This document shows positions 11,767-20,818 of a stretch of DNA of 64,000 nt, piece after piece (position 1 is the first letter of the stretch; each line of letters begins with the position of its first letter). The stretch spans positions 248,001-312,000 of the forward strand of contig CANGMI010000001.1 of NCBI GenBank assembly GCA_947455195.1. The letters run 5' to 3'. The position numbers and the translations under genes are program-made. The notes under the pieces are model-generated. The model was given only the letters and a program-made list of their open reading frames with translations, ran no database searches and was not told the origin of the DNA. The stretch is from Pseudomonadota bacterium. GTDB lineage: Bacteria > Pseudomonadota > Gammaproteobacteria > Burkholderiales > SG8-39.

Positions 11767-12801
11767 TCAGTTGTCGACGCGCGCCCCCGACTCCTTCACC
11801 ACCCGCCCCCACAAGGCAGCCTGGGTCGCGATGTAGGCCACAGCCTCGGTCGGCGAATTGCCCAGCGGCACCGCACCGAACTCCGACAGTCGCTGACGAA
11901 CCTCGGGCACCTGCAGCGCCTTCACCAGGGCCGCATTCAGGGTGCGCATGGCCACCGGTGGCACGCCGTGTGGCGCCACGATGGCAAAGAAGGACTGCGA
12001 CTCGGCGCCCTTGAAGCCCCCTTCGGCCAGGGTAGGCACATCGGGCAGCACCGACAGGCGCTGCGGACTGGTCACGGCCAGCGGGCGCAACTTGCCGGCA
12101 CGGATCTGCGGCAGGATGTTGGGCGTGTTGTCAAACAGGGCCTGAATCTGATTGCCCAGCAGCGCGGTCACGGAAAACTGGTTGCCGTTGAAGGGTACGT
12201 GCACGAGGTCGGTGCCCGTCTGGCGCTTGAACAGCTCCATGGACAGATGAAACGGCGACCCGCTACCCGGCGATCCGTAATTGAGCGTGCCCGGATTGGC
12301 CCGCGCCCAGGCGATGAATTCGCGCAGGTTGCTCACCGGCAGGGCGGGCGACACCACGAGTACGCTGGGTGATTCGGCCACCACTGACACCGGGTCGAAA
12401 TCGCGCGCCGGATCGTAGGGCAGCCGAGGATAGAGACTGGGCTGGATGGCCAGCACGCTCGTATTGCCAAAGAGAAGCGTATAGCCATCTGCCGGTGATC
12501 GCGCCACCAGATCGGTACCGGTAATCTGTGCACCGCCCGGGCGATTATCGATGATGAAGGGTTGATGCAATTCCTCGGCCAGTCGCGCCCCCAGCAGCCG
12601 CGCGATGATGTCGTTGGTTGCGCCGGCTGCGATCGGCACCACGATGCGCACGGCACGCACCGGGTAGTCCTCGGCCCGCACCGTGTGGGCAGGCATCAGC
12701 AGTGCACAGGCCACGAGGGCCGTACTCACCACCGCAGCGACGAACGAAGCCTCCCTGGCATCCGCATGGGTGCGGGGGCTTGGCCTTCGGGTCTGTCTCA
12801 T
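11767..12801 (-). CDS. Bug/TctC-family periplasmic solute-binding receptor
   Basis: Third Bug receptor in the window. It shows RIVVPIAAGATNDIIARLLGARL, FIIDNRPGGAQITGTDLV and PADGYTLLFGNTSVL. The start at 12801 has GGAGAGG upstream and gives a twin-basic signal peptide (MRQTRRPSPR ... PAHTVRAEDYP); the frame extends 24 codons further without support. It diverges from the gentisate-dioxygenase-like gene, leaving 83 bases for both promoters, so the ligand may be an aromatic acid used by that pathway. This is inference from position only. Confidence 0.88.
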   Translation of the reverse strand: MRQTRRPSPRTHADAREASFVAAVVSTALVACALLMPAHTVRAEDYPVRAVRIVVPIAAGATNDIIARLLGARLAEELHQPFIIDNRPGGAQITGTDLVARSPADGYTLLFGNTSVLAIQPSLYPRLPYDPARDFDPVSVVAESPSVLVVSPALPVSNLREFIAWARANPGTLNYGSPGSGSPFHLSMELFKRQTGTDLVHVPFNGNQFSVTALLGNQIQALFDNTPNILPQIRAGKLRPLAVTSPQRLSVLPDVPTLAEGGFKGAESQSFFAIVAPHGVPPVAMRTLNAALVKALQVPEVRQRLSEFGAVPLGNSPTEAVAYIATQAALWGRVVKESGARVDN

Positions 12802-12884
12802 GGTCTGCCTCTCCTGCGACGGTTGCCGCCCGACGCTTCGCCCATTATCCTCGGTCGATCGACACAGCGGCAAACGTGCAACTC

Positions 12885-13940
12885 ATGGGCATCATCGATC
12901 CGACCGAATTTGCAGCGACGACCTCGCTCGAGGAACTGCACGAAGCGCTCGCGCGCTTCGGGGTCGATCCGGGATGGGCCAAGCGCGAACCTTCGCTCTG
13001 GCCCGCACCGCGCCAGGGCTTCAAGCCTGCCCACTGGTCGTACGCCAGCGGCCGTGCAGCGCTCGAAGCAGCGGCACGCTTCGTGAGCACGGAGTTTGCC
13101 GAACGCCGCAATCTCATTCTCTTCAACCCGGTGGAGGGCAACCGCTACGCCACCTCGCGCACGCTCATCAGCGCCTACCAGATGGTGCTCGCCGGCGAAA
13201 CCGCCCGCAGTCATCGGCATACCCCGAATGCGCTGCGGCTCGTGATGGATGCCGGCCCCGACACCTGTACCATCGTCGAAGGCAAGCGACTTCCCATGAT
13301 GGAAGGCGACGTGCTCCTCACCCCGAACTGGCACTGGCACGGGCACGCCAACGAGGGCACGCAGAACGCGATCTGGATCGACTTTCTGGACGTACCGATG
13401 ATGCACTTCATCGATGGTGGCATGTTCTTCGAGCGTCACCCCGACGGCATCGAGGGGACGGCTCCCATCGAGCCCCACTCACCGATGCGATTCGCCCGTG
13501 CCGACTGGATGCAGGCGCTCGATGCCGCGAGCGAGGATCGTCCCGGTGAACGACGCGTGACCCTGGGACCGCCCTGCCTCGACACCATCGGACTGCAGGT
13601 CATGCGGCTCGATCCGGCGGGACGCGACATGGGACGCGACATGGGACGCGACATGGGGCCGCCCGGCGTGGCAGCCGTTCATGCCCGTACCACGGCGAGT
13701 GTCATCTACGCCGTTGCCGATGGCCGCGGCGAGACCTTCATCGGCGACGAACGGTTCACCTGGGCGCGGGGCGACGTCTTTGTGGTACCGGCCTGGTGGC
13801 AACATGAACACCGGGCGTTCGAACGCAGCCACCTCTTGCGCGTCAGTGACGAGCCCTTCCTCGAGCGCCTGCACTGGCTGCGCACCGAGGACACGCCGAT
13901 ACCTGCAGCAGCCGAGCGACTCGGACCCGCATCGCGATGA
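12885..13940 (+). CDS. Gentisate 1,2-dioxygenase-like cupin protein
   Basis: Bicupin resembling gentisate 1,2-dioxygenase, an Fe(II) enzyme that opens the ring of gentisate or related hydroxybenzoates to a maleylpyruvate-type product. The N-terminal cupin has the metal-binding histidines in ARSHRHTPNALRLVMD and NWHWHGHAN, and a second cupin lies near the C-terminus (TWARGDVFVVPAWWQHEH). Length of 351 aa fits. A GTG three codons earlier (12876) is an alternative start. About residues 245-257 contain a threefold GRDM repeat. The stop overlaps the next start (ATGA), coupling it to the FAD hydroxylase. Other ring-cleaving cupins such as salicylate or 1-hydroxy-2-naphthoate dioxygenases remain possible. 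Confidence 0.78.
   Translation: MGIIDPTEFAATTSLEELHEALARFGVDPGWAKREPSLWPAPRQGFKPAHWSYASGRAALEAAARFVSTEFAERRNLILFNPVEGNRYATSRTLISAYQMVLAGETARSHRHTPNALRLVMDAGPDTCTIVEGKRLPMMEGDVLLTPNWHWHGHANEGTQNAIWIDFLDVPMMHFIDGGMFFERHPDGIEGTAPIEPHSPMRFARADWMQALDAASEDRPGERRVTLGPPCLDTIGLQVMRLDPAGRDMGRDMGRDMGPPGVAAVHARTTASVIYAVADGRGETFIGDERFTWARGDVFVVPAWWQHEHRAFERSHLLRVSDEPFLERLHWLRTEDTPIPAAAERLGPASR
13619..13654 (+). repeat. 12-bp tandem repeat, three copies, in frame
   Basis: Three perfect copies of GGGACGCGACAT run through the cupin dioxygenase gene and encode GRDM three times. The unit length keeps the frame, so copy-number change would lengthen or shorten a linker before the second cupin domain without breaking the gene. 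Confidence 0.9.
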
Positions 13941-15631
13941 ATGCGCCGGCCGTCACGGACAAGCGCGCCACCGGCTCGGCCCCTGACACGTCAGGGCGCA
14001 CCGCGGATGACAACCCTGTCGAACGCACTCCCGTCCTCATCGTGGGCGGCGGCCCGGTCGGGCTGGCCGTCGCTGGCGACCTGGGCTGGCGCGGCGTCGA
14101 GTGCATTCTCATCGAACGGGGCGATGGCGCCATCAGCCAGCCCAAGATGGACTTGCTCGGGATTCGCACGATGGAGTTCTGTCGGCGCTGGGGCATCGTG
14201 GACGAGGTCGAAAACGCCGGCTACAACCGCGATCATCCGCAGGACTACGCCTGGGTGAGCGCGCTCTCGGGTGGCTACGAATTCGGGCGTGAGCCCTTCC
14301 CTCCTCCGCATGACGAGCCCACGCCACCGCAGAGCCCGCAGCACCGGGAGCGTCAGCCGCAGAACTTCTTCGATCCGGTGATTGCGCGGTTTGCTGCTCG
14401 GCAGGCATCGGTGAGCCTCCGCTACCGCACCGAACTTGTCGCCATCACCGAGCATGAGGCCCATGTGAGCGCGCAGGTGCGTGATCTCGGTACCGGACGC
14501 GTCCGGACGATCGAGGCCAACTACGTGGCGGCCTGTGACGGGGGCGGCAGTCGCATCCGCGAAAGCCTGGGCATCGCGCTCCCCCAGGACACGGTGCTGA
14601 CCTACACCAGCAACGCGATCTTTCGCAGCGATACGCTGTGGCAGGTGGCCGATGTTCGTCCCGGATACCGGTTCATCTTCATCGGCCTCGAGGGCACCTG
14701 GTGCACGATCGTCGCCGTCAACGGGCGCGACCAGTTCCGGTTTTCTCTCGTTGGCGATGGCAGCCGCCGGATGCTCGATGCGCAGGCCGTACGCGAGGCG
14801 ATCGTTCGAGCGGTGGGTCGACCGTTCGACTTCGAGGTGCTGAGCATCATGCCCTGGACACGGCGGGAATTCGTCGCCGACCGCTACGGCAGCCGGCGCA
14901 TCTTCCTCGTCGGCGACGCAGCCCACCTCAATTCGCCCACGGGTGCCTTCGGCATGAATACCGGCATGCAGGATGCGGTCGACATAGGCTGGAAGCTCGC
15001 GGCGCGCCTGCAGGGCTGGGGGGGTGATCGCCTGCTCGAGAGCTATGAAGCCGAGCGCCGTCCGGTGGCCCTTCGCAATGTCAAGGAAGCCACCGCCAAC
15101 CTCGAACGCATGCTCTCGCCGCGCACCCGCAAGCCACCCGCAACGCTGCTTGACGACACGCCTGAGGGCGAAGCGGCGCGACGTGCGTTTGGCGATACCT
15201 ACACGGCGATGATGAAGCAGGAGTGGTTCACCATCGGCATCCACCTGGGCTACGTCTACGAAGGGTCACCGGTCATCGTGCCCGACGGAACGCCACCGCC
15301 ACCCGACGAAGTCATGACCTACACGCAGACCGCGCGCCCGGGCTCGCGCTCACCGCACGCCTGGATCGCCCCAGGGCGCTCGACGCTCGACCTCTTCGGC
15401 CGTGGTTTCGTGCTGCTGCAGTTCGATCGGTCGGTGGACGTCACACCGCTCGTCGGCGCCGCCGGTCGGTGCGGCCTGCCGCTCGCAGTCGAGCCGATCG
15501 ACAACGCTGACATCGCCGCGCTCCATGAGCGCCGACTGGTGCTGGTGCGCCCCGACGGCCATGTCGCCTGGAGAGGCGACCACCTGCCCGATGACTGCCA
15601 TGCGCTGGTGGATCGGGCAAGGGGTGCATGA
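13937..15631 (+). CDS. FAD-dependent aromatic hydroxylase (MhpA/PHBH type)
   Basis: Class A flavoprotein monooxygenase of 564 aa that probably hydroxylates a phenolic acid using NAD(P)H and O2. It has the ADP-binding motif VLIVGGGPVGLAVAGDLGWRG (about residues 32-52) with the following acidic ERGD, the DG-type segment CDGGGSRIRESLG, and the second FAD motif GDAAHLNSPTGAFGMNTGMQDAVDIGWKLA. A thioredoxin-like C-terminal domain with RPGSRSPHAW is typical of the MhpA/phenol hydroxylase group. It is translationally coupled to the cupin dioxygenase, suggesting that it makes the dihydroxylated substrate for ring cleavage. The substrate itself is not determined by the sequence. Confidence 0.82.
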   Translation: MNAPAVTDKRATGSAPDTSGRTADDNPVERTPVLIVGGGPVGLAVAGDLGWRGVECILIERGDGAISQPKMDLLGIRTMEFCRRWGIVDEVENAGYNRDHPQDYAWVSALSGGYEFGREPFPPPHDEPTPPQSPQHRERQPQNFFDPVIARFAARQASVSLRYRTELVAITEHEAHVSAQVRDLGTGRVRTIEANYVAACDGGGSRIRESLGIALPQDTVLTYTSNAIFRSDTLWQVADVRPGYRFIFIGLEGTWCTIVAVNGRDQFRFSLVGDGSRRMLDAQAVREAIVRAVGRPFDFEVLSIMPWTRREFVADRYGSRRIFLVGDAAHLNSPTGAFGMNTGMQDAVDIGWKLAARLQGWGGDRLLESYEAERRPVALRNVKEATANLERMLSPRTRKPPATLLDDTPEGEAARRAFGDTYTAMMKQEWFTIGIHLGYVYEGSPVIVPDGTPPPPDEVMTYTQTARPGSRSPHAWIAPGRSTLDLFGRGFVLLQFDRSVDVTPLVGAAGRCGLPLAVEPIDNADIAALHERRLVLVRPDGHVAWRGDHLPDDCHALVDRARGA

Positions 15632-15706
15632 CGACGGAGACAAGGGTGACCTCCGTCGCCTGCACAGCCGTCTGTCAGCCCGCCTGTCAGGCCCCGCCTG
15701 AGTCGG

Positions 15707-16291
15707 TCAGGCCATGTCGGCGGCGAGTGACGCCCGCACATCGGCGCTCACCGGATCGACACTCGCGACATAGGCTGGGTGATCGATCCCGACTGCCAGT
15801 GCGGCGCCCGTCTTCAGGGCCTGTGCCATCGCCTCGGTCAGTTCGAAGCGCAGGAAGTGCACCGACGAGGTCTTCTCGTCGTTCTCGCGATCGATATCCT
15901 CATCGGCAATGGCATGGACCCGATCGTGTCCGGCCACCTGCACCCAGGTGCGATCTTCGATGCCGCGCATGCCGGCAAGCGCAACCGCCCGTTCGGCCTC
16001 GTCGGGATACTCGATCATCATGGTGGCTTTGAGGTTGCGGCCATCGGGAATCAGCGGGTTGTAGGCATCCATTTCGTCGAGAATGCCGCGCTCCTCGAAG
16101 GTGCGCTCGACTCGCAGCATTTCCTGGATCTGGTAGCGCACCGTCAGTTCATCCTCGAACTCGAGCAGCACATGCTCGCCCACGAAGACCTTGCGCGCCT
16201 TCTTGTGTTCGATGACTTTCGCCCTGAAGGTCGGCCGCTCGCGCGCGTAACGCTCGAGACTCCAGAGACTGTCACGGGTAATCTGCGTCAT
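15707..16291 (-). CDS. DUF3501 family protein
   Basis: Cytoplasmic protein of 194 aa of unknown biochemical role, recognised as DUF3501 by its overall pattern (ITRDSLWSLERYARERPTFR ... EHVLLEFEDELTVRYQIQEMLR). The start at 16291 has AGGAG about 10 bases upstream; the frame runs 15 codons further without support. It lies 28 bases after the Fe-S cluster protein gene and is the last gene of the rubrerythrin module, an association I know from other betaproteobacteria. A role in peroxide or oxidative-stress defence follows only from that context. Confidence 0.8.
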   Translation of the reverse strand: MTQITRDSLWSLERYARERPTFRAKVIEHKKARKVFVGEHVLLEFEDELTVRYQIQEMLRVERTFEERGILDEMDAYNPLIPDGRNLKATMMIEYPDEAERAVALAGMRGIEDRTWVQVAGHDRVHAIADEDIDRENDEKTSSVHFLRFELTEAMAQALKTGAALAVGIDHPAYVASVDPVSADVRASLAADMA

Positions 16292-16319
16292 GGTGTGAAT
16301 GCTCCTGTTGCAGATGCGG

Positions 16320-17657
16320 TCAGATGCCGTAGGCACGCCGCACCAGGGTTATCGGATGTGCCACGTCGGGCGCTGGCGTACCCGCCTCGCGCATGCCCTG
16401 CTCGATGTGATGACCGGCCAACTGGCAATCGGAACTGATGACATCGGGGCCGGGGGCGGCCATCGCCTTGAACACCGGACGGCCGATCTTCATCGACAGC
16501 GCATGAAAATCCTTCTTGACGCCCCAGGTGCCCGAGTGCCCGGAGCAACGCTCGACCGTGGTCACTTCGGTACCCGGCACGAGCTTCAACATTTCCTCGG
16601 TCTTGCGACCGACGTTCTGCACCCGACTGTGGCAGGGCATGTGATACGACACCTTGCCCAGCGGCGCCTTGAAATCCTTGTCGAGCAGACCATCCTTGTT
16701 GCGCGCGATGAGGTACTCGAACGGGTCGAACATGGCGGCCCGCACCGCGGCTACATCGGCGTCGTCGGGGAACATGAGCGGCAATTCCTGCTTGAACATG
16801 AGGGTGCAGGACGGAATGGCCGTGAGGATCGCGTAGCCCTCGCGTGCCAGACGGGCGAGCGGGGGGATGTTGGTTTCCTTGAGCCTTGCCACGCCCTCGA
16901 GATCGCCCAGTTCGAGCTTGGGCATGCCGCAACAGGCTTCCTTCTCGACCACCACGTAGGGGATGCGATTGTGTTCGAGCACGGCGAGCAGGTCATGGCC
17001 GATGCCCGGTTCGTTGTAGTTCACGTAGCAGGTGGCATAGATCGCCACCTTGCCCGGGGTGCGCTCGCCGTCGACCACCGGATGGACGGGCGAACCCTCC
17101 GCGCTGCTGCGGAAAGTGCTGCTCGCGTATTCGGGGATCCAGGCCTTGCGGTCGACACCGAGTACCGACTCCATGGCCGCTCGCACCGGCGCCAGCTTGT
17201 TCACGGCATTGACGGTCTGGGTCACGATCGGAATGCCGGCAAAGGATCCGAGCGTGTCGGTACTCGCCAGCAGACGGTCGCGCAGGGTCGAACCACCCTT
17301 GGCGAAGTTGACCGCCTTCGCACGCAGCATCAGGTGCGGAAAGTCGATGTTCCACTGGTGCGGCGGCACATAGGGACACTTGGTCATGTAGCAGACGTCG
17401 CACAGATAGCACTGATCGACGACCTTGCCGTAATCGGCCTTGGCCACGCCATCGATCTCGCCCGATTCACCCTCGTCGATCAGATCGAACAGGGTCGGAA
17501 ACGCCGTGCACAGGCTCACGCAGCGACGGCAACCATGACAGATGTCGAAGACACGCTCCATTTCTGCCTCGAGCAGCTTCTCGTCGTAGAACGCTTCGGT
17601 GCGCCACTCGATCGGATGCCGGGTCGGCGCATCCAGGTTGCCTTCACGCATGTTCAT
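16320..17657 (-). CDS. Iron-sulfur oxidoreductase with two 4Fe-4S motifs and CCG domains
   Basis: GlpC/heterodisulfide-reductase-like protein of 445 aa. Two ferredoxin-type motifs near the N-terminus (CHGCRRCVSLCTAFP and CYLCDVCYMTKCPYVPP) should bind two 4Fe-4S clusters. Two cysteine-rich CCG-type segments follow (EKEACCGMPKLELGD, and the pair MPCHSRVQ / ERCSGHSGTWG). It has no membrane helix. It lies between rubrerythrin and DUF3501, so it may deliver electrons to rubrerythrin for peroxide reduction. An ATG two codons in (17651) has better spacing to AGGGG and may be the real start. Confidence 0.85.
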   Translation of the reverse strand: MNMREGNLDAPTRHPIEWRTEAFYDEKLLEAEMERVFDICHGCRRCVSLCTAFPTLFDLIDEGESGEIDGVAKADYGKVVDQCYLCDVCYMTKCPYVPPHQWNIDFPHLMLRAKAVNFAKGGSTLRDRLLASTDTLGSFAGIPIVTQTVNAVNKLAPVRAAMESVLGVDRKAWIPEYASSTFRSSAEGSPVHPVVDGERTPGKVAIYATCYVNYNEPGIGHDLLAVLEHNRIPYVVVEKEACCGMPKLELGDLEGVARLKETNIPPLARLAREGYAILTAIPSCTLMFKQELPLMFPDDADVAAVRAAMFDPFEYLIARNKDGLLDKDFKAPLGKVSYHMPCHSRVQNVGRKTEEMLKLVPGTEVTTVERCSGHSGTWGVKKDFHALSMKIGRPVFKAMAAPGPDVISSDCQLAGHHIEQGMREAGTPAPDVAHPITLVRRAYGI

Positions 17658-17670
17658 TTCCCCTGAAGAT

Positions 17671-17701
17671 AAAAAAAGGCGGGGAAACTGCTCCCCGCCT
17701 T
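17671..17701 (-). terminator. Intrinsic terminator after rubrerythrin
   Basis: On the minus strand a 10-bp stem (AAGGCGGGGA ... TCCCCGCCTT) with a 6-base loop is followed by a run of seven T. It stands between rubrerythrin and the Fe-S protein gene. It probably makes the short rubrerythrin transcript the major product, with partial read-through to the downstream genes. Confidence 0.85.
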
Positions 17702-17723
17702 GCTGACTGCGCCAGTGGCGGTA

Positions 17724-18143
17724 TCAGTCGGCCAGCTGGTCCAGGGCCTTCTGGAAACGGTTGGCGTGTGAACGCTCAGCCTTTGCCAGAGTCTCGAACC
17801 AGTCGGCCACTTCCTCGAAGCCCTCGGTACGAGCTTCCTTGGCCATGCCCGGGTACATGTCGGTGTACTCGTGCGTCTCGCCAGCGACCGAAGCCGTCAG
17901 ATTGGCGCGGGTTGCACCAATCGGCAGACCGGTGGCCGGATCGCCCACTTCAGCGAGGTAGTCGAGGTGACCGTGCGCGTGGCCGGTTTCACCCTCGGCG
18001 GTCGAGCGGAACAGCGCTGCGACGTCGTTCTGGCCTTCCACGTCGGCCTTGTTTGCGAAATACAGGTAACGACGATTGGCCTGGGATTCGCCGGCGAACG
18101 CGGCCTTCAGGTTTTCGTGCGTCTTGGAGCCCTTGAGTTGCAT
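17724..18143 (-). CDS. Rubrerythrin family protein
   Basis: Diiron four-helix-bundle protein of 139 aa likely to reduce hydrogen peroxide. The diiron ligands are seen in [17 protein letters not shown], in [17 protein letters not shown] (E..H), and in the [28 protein letters not shown] segment. The C-terminal rubredoxin domain of classical rubrerythrin is absent, so electrons must come from a partner, perhaps the Fe-S protein downstream. The start at 18143 has GGAGG 5 bases upstream. An ICE-like palindrome lies about 147 bases upstream. Confidence 0.9.
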   Translation of the reverse strand: MQLKGSKTHENLKAAFAGESQANRRYLYFANKADVEGQNDVAALFRSTAEGETGHAHGHLDYLAEVGDPATGLPIGATRANLTASVAGETHEYTDMYPGMAKEARTEGFEEVADWFETLAKAERSHANRFQKALDQLAD

Positions 18144-18289
18144 GACTGCCTCCGATGAGTCGAGGGGCGTGAGGATACCGCCGGCACGGCGAACCCTGCG
18201 GGTTGTCCATCCAGCTTGCCAACGCGGCCCCTCGGCGCGTCCCGGATGCGATCGATGTCGGCACTGGGTCACCGAACCCGGTGTCACAG

Positions 18290-18306
18290 TTTAGACTCAA
18301 TCTAAA
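18290..18306. promoter_or_regulatory. ICE-like palindrome upstream of rubrerythrin
   Basis: TTTAGA-CTCAA-TCTAAA is a perfect 6-5-6 palindrome in the rubrerythrin upstream region. It closely resembles the iron-control element TTTAGAA-N3-TTCTAAA recognised by Irr, a Fur-family regulator of alphaproteobacteria. A Fur/PerR/Irr-type regulator is a reasonable guess; none is encoded in the window. Confidence 0.45.
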
Positions 18307-18341
18307 ACAGCCCGAAGAATAGGCGCCGGCAGGTGTCCCTG

Positions 18342-18893
18342 TCAACCCTCGACACCGTTTTGTCCAGGCACGGGCACCGTCGCCAGCGGGGCTGGCGCAG
18401 GCACCGGACGGGAGCCCCGCTCACGGCCGAGAAACCGCACCAGTTCGCCCAACGCCTTCAGGTAGACCTCGCGCTTGAACTCGATCACCTGCTCGGCCGG
18501 TTGCCAGTAATCGGTCCAGCGCCAGGCATCGAATTCGGGATGGCCACTCGCGCGGAGGCTGAAGTCGGAGTCCTGTCCCACCAGGCGGAGAAGGAACCAG
18601 ATCTGTTTCTGACCGCGATAATGGCTACGCCAATCGCGACGGAGCCACGCCTGGGGCACGTCGTAGCGCAACCAGCCCCGCGTACGACCGAGGATGCGGA
18701 CATGCTCGGGGAGGAGGCCGACCTCCTCATGCAGTTCGCGGTACATCGCCTGCTCGGGGCTTTCGCCGTGCTGGATGCCCCCCTGCGGAAACTGCCACGA
18801 GTGCTCACGCACACGCTTCCCCCAGAACACCTCATTGGCTGTGTTGCAGATGACGATGCCGACGTTGGGGCGGTACCCGTCGCTGTCGACCAT
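18342..18893 (-). CDS. rppH: RNA pyrophosphohydrolase (Nudix)
   Basis: Removes pyrophosphate from the 5' end of mRNAs, triggering decay. The Nudix box is [23 protein letters not shown] and the N-terminus [11 protein letters not shown] is typical of RppH. A Pro/Ala-rich tail extends beyond the enzyme core. I chose the ATG at 18893; a GTG two codons upstream (18899) is also open. The gene diverges from proS, with 102 bases between them, the usual arrangement in Burkholderiales. Confidence 0.92.
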   Translation of the reverse strand: MVDSDGYRPNVGIVICNTANEVFWGKRVREHSWQFPQGGIQHGESPEQAMYRELHEEVGLLPEHVRILGRTRGWLRYDVPQAWLRRDWRSHYRGQKQIWFLLRLVGQDSDFSLRASGHPEFDAWRWTDYWQPAEQVIEFKREVYLKALGELVRFLGRERGSRPVPAPAPLATVPVPGQNGVEG

Positions 18894-18995
18894 GACCACA
18901 CTCGCCTGTAAGGGGTTTCGGAGGGCCCGATTCTTTCACAGTTGCGCACTGCGGGTAAACTCGCCGCTCATCCCACGCCTCGACTGGTTCACGCA

Positions 18996-20798
18996 ATGCG
19001 CGCATCCCGCTTCTTCATCTCCACTCTCAAGGAAGCACCGTCGGAGGCCGAACTGGTCAGCCACCGACTGATGCTGCGTGCCGGGCTCATTCGCCGGCTG
19101 GCAGGCGGTGTCTATACCTGGATGCCGCTCGGGCTTCGGGTGGTGCGCAAGGTCGAAGCCATCGTGCGCGAGGAAATGAATCGGGCTGGCGCCATCGAAC
19201 TGTCGATGCCGGTCGTGCAGCCGGCAGAACTGTGGCAGGAATCGGGCCGCTGGCAGGCCTACGGCCCGGAACTGCTGCGATTCCGCGATCGCCATGAGCG
19301 CGACTTCGTGATCCAGCCCACCTCGGAAGAAGTCATCACCGACATCGCCCGCAACGAACTTCGCAGCTACCGGCAGTTGCCGGTCCACTTCTATCAGATC
19401 CAGACCAAGTTCCGCGACGAACGTCGCCCCCGGTTCGGCGTGATGCGCGGGCGCGAGTTCGTGATGAAGGATGGCTACTCGTTCCATGCCGACGAGGCCG
19501 ACCTGGTGCGTGAGTACCAGAACATGCACGCCACCTATTGCCGCATCTTTACCCGACTGGGTTTGCGATTTCGCCCGGTGGCGGCCGATACCGGCTCGAT
19601 CGGCGGCACCGGCTCGCACGAGTTTCACGTGCTGGCCGACTCGGGCGAGGACTCGATTGCCTGGTGCGCGACATCCGATTACGCCGCCAATGTCGAACTC
19701 GCCGAGGCCGTGGCGCCCGCGCTTGACCGACCGGCAGCCAGTGCCGGGATGCTGCGGGTCGACACCCCGGGCCTCACCCGATGCGACGATGTCGCCCGCC
19801 ACCTTGGTATCGGTGTCGAGCGGATGGTGAAGGCGATCGCACTGGTGGCAACGACGACGCCGGGCGAAGCAGACAGCACGGCCTCGCCGACGCTGGCCCC
19901 GGCGGCCGAGACACCCCCGGTACTCTGGCTCCTTCTCGTGCGCGGCGACCATACCCTCAACGAGATCAAGGCGCAGAAGATCGCGGGGCTCGAGGCCTTC
20001 CGCTTTGCGAGTGATGGCGAGATCGTGGCGGCGCTGGGCTGCCGGCCGGGCTACATCGGGCCGGTGGGCATCGGGAACGCCGTGCGGGTGATTGCCGATC
20101 GCGCGGTTGCCGCCATGGCCGACTTCGTCTGTGGCGCCAACACCGAAAACGCCCACTTCACGGGCGTGAACTGGGGGCGTGACCTGCCCGAACCCTTTGC
20201 AATTGCCGACATCCGCAACGTGGTCGCCGGCGACCCGTCCCCCGATGGCAAGGGCGAACTCCTCATCCAGCGCGGCATCGAAGTCGGTCACATCTTCCAG
20301 CTGCGGCGCAAGTACGCCCATGCCCTGAAAGCCACCTTTCTCGATGTCGCGGGCAAGGCCACCGCGTTCGAGATGGGCTGCTACGGCATCGGCATCACCC
20401 GTATCGTTGCGGCTGCCATCGAGCAGAATCACGACGAGCGAGGCATCCTCTGGCCGGATCCGATCGCGCCCTTCCGGGTCGCGATCGCCGGACTCGGATA
20501 CCGCCGCAGCGAGGGTGTGCGTACCGCCACCGATGCGCTCTACGACCAACTGCAGGCAGCGGGCATCGACGTCCTGCTCGATGACCGCGACGAGCGCCCC
20601 GGCGTGATTCTCACCGATCTCGAGTTGCTCGGCATTCCGCATCGCGTCGTGATCGGTGAGCGAGGTCTCACGGCAGGCCACGTCGAGTATCAGGCGCGAA
20701 ACGCGACCGAGCCGCAACGGGTACCGGTGGCCGAGACCGCCACCTTCATCCGCAGCGTGCTCTCTGCCCTCGAGCCTGCAGCGCCCTCGCAGACCTGA
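18996..20798 (+). CDS. proS: Prolyl-tRNA synthetase (bacterial type)
   Basis: Class II aminoacyl-tRNA synthetase charging tRNA-Pro. The order is the catalytic core with motif 1 and 2 regions ([45 protein letters not shown]), the inserted editing domain (about residues 240-390), motif 3 ([26 protein letters not shown]) and the anticodon-binding domain ([22 protein letters not shown]). Length of 600 aa is slightly above usual, with extra Ala/Thr-rich residues in the editing domain. The start at 18996 matches the conserved [14 protein letters not shown] end; the frame opens earlier. Confidence 0.96.
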   Translation: MRASRFFISTLKEAPSEAELVSHRLMLRAGLIRRLAGGVYTWMPLGLRVVRKVEAIVREEMNRAGAIELSMPVVQPAELWQESGRWQAYGPELLRFRDRHERDFVIQPTSEEVITDIARNELRSYRQLPVHFYQIQTKFRDERRPRFGVMRGREFVMKDGYSFHADEADLVREYQNMHATYCRIFTRLGLRFRPVAADTGSIGGTGSHEFHVLADSGEDSIAWCATSDYAANVELAEAVAPALDRPAASAGMLRVDTPGLTRCDDVARHLGIGVERMVKAIALVATTTPGEADSTASPTLAPAAETPPVLWLLLVRGDHTLNEIKAQKIAGLEAFRFASDGEIVAALGCRPGYIGPVGIGNAVRVIADRAVAAMADFVCGANTENAHFTGVNWGRDLPEPFAIADIRNVVAGDPSPDGKGELLIQRGIEVGHIFQLRRKYAHALKATFLDVAGKATAFEMGCYGIGITRIVAAAIEQNHDERGILWPDPIAPFRVAIAGLGYRRSEGVRTATDALYDQLQAAGIDVLLDDRDERPGVILTDLELLGIPHRVVIGERGLTAGHVEYQARNATEPQRVPVAETATFIRSVLSALEPAAPSQT

Positions 20799-20818
20799 CC
20801 AGGAGCCCTGATGAGATC

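Noticed and set aside
18936-20717. 593-codon open frame on the minus strand
   Set aside because: It is wholly antisense to proS, has no family resemblance and reflects the third-position GC bias.
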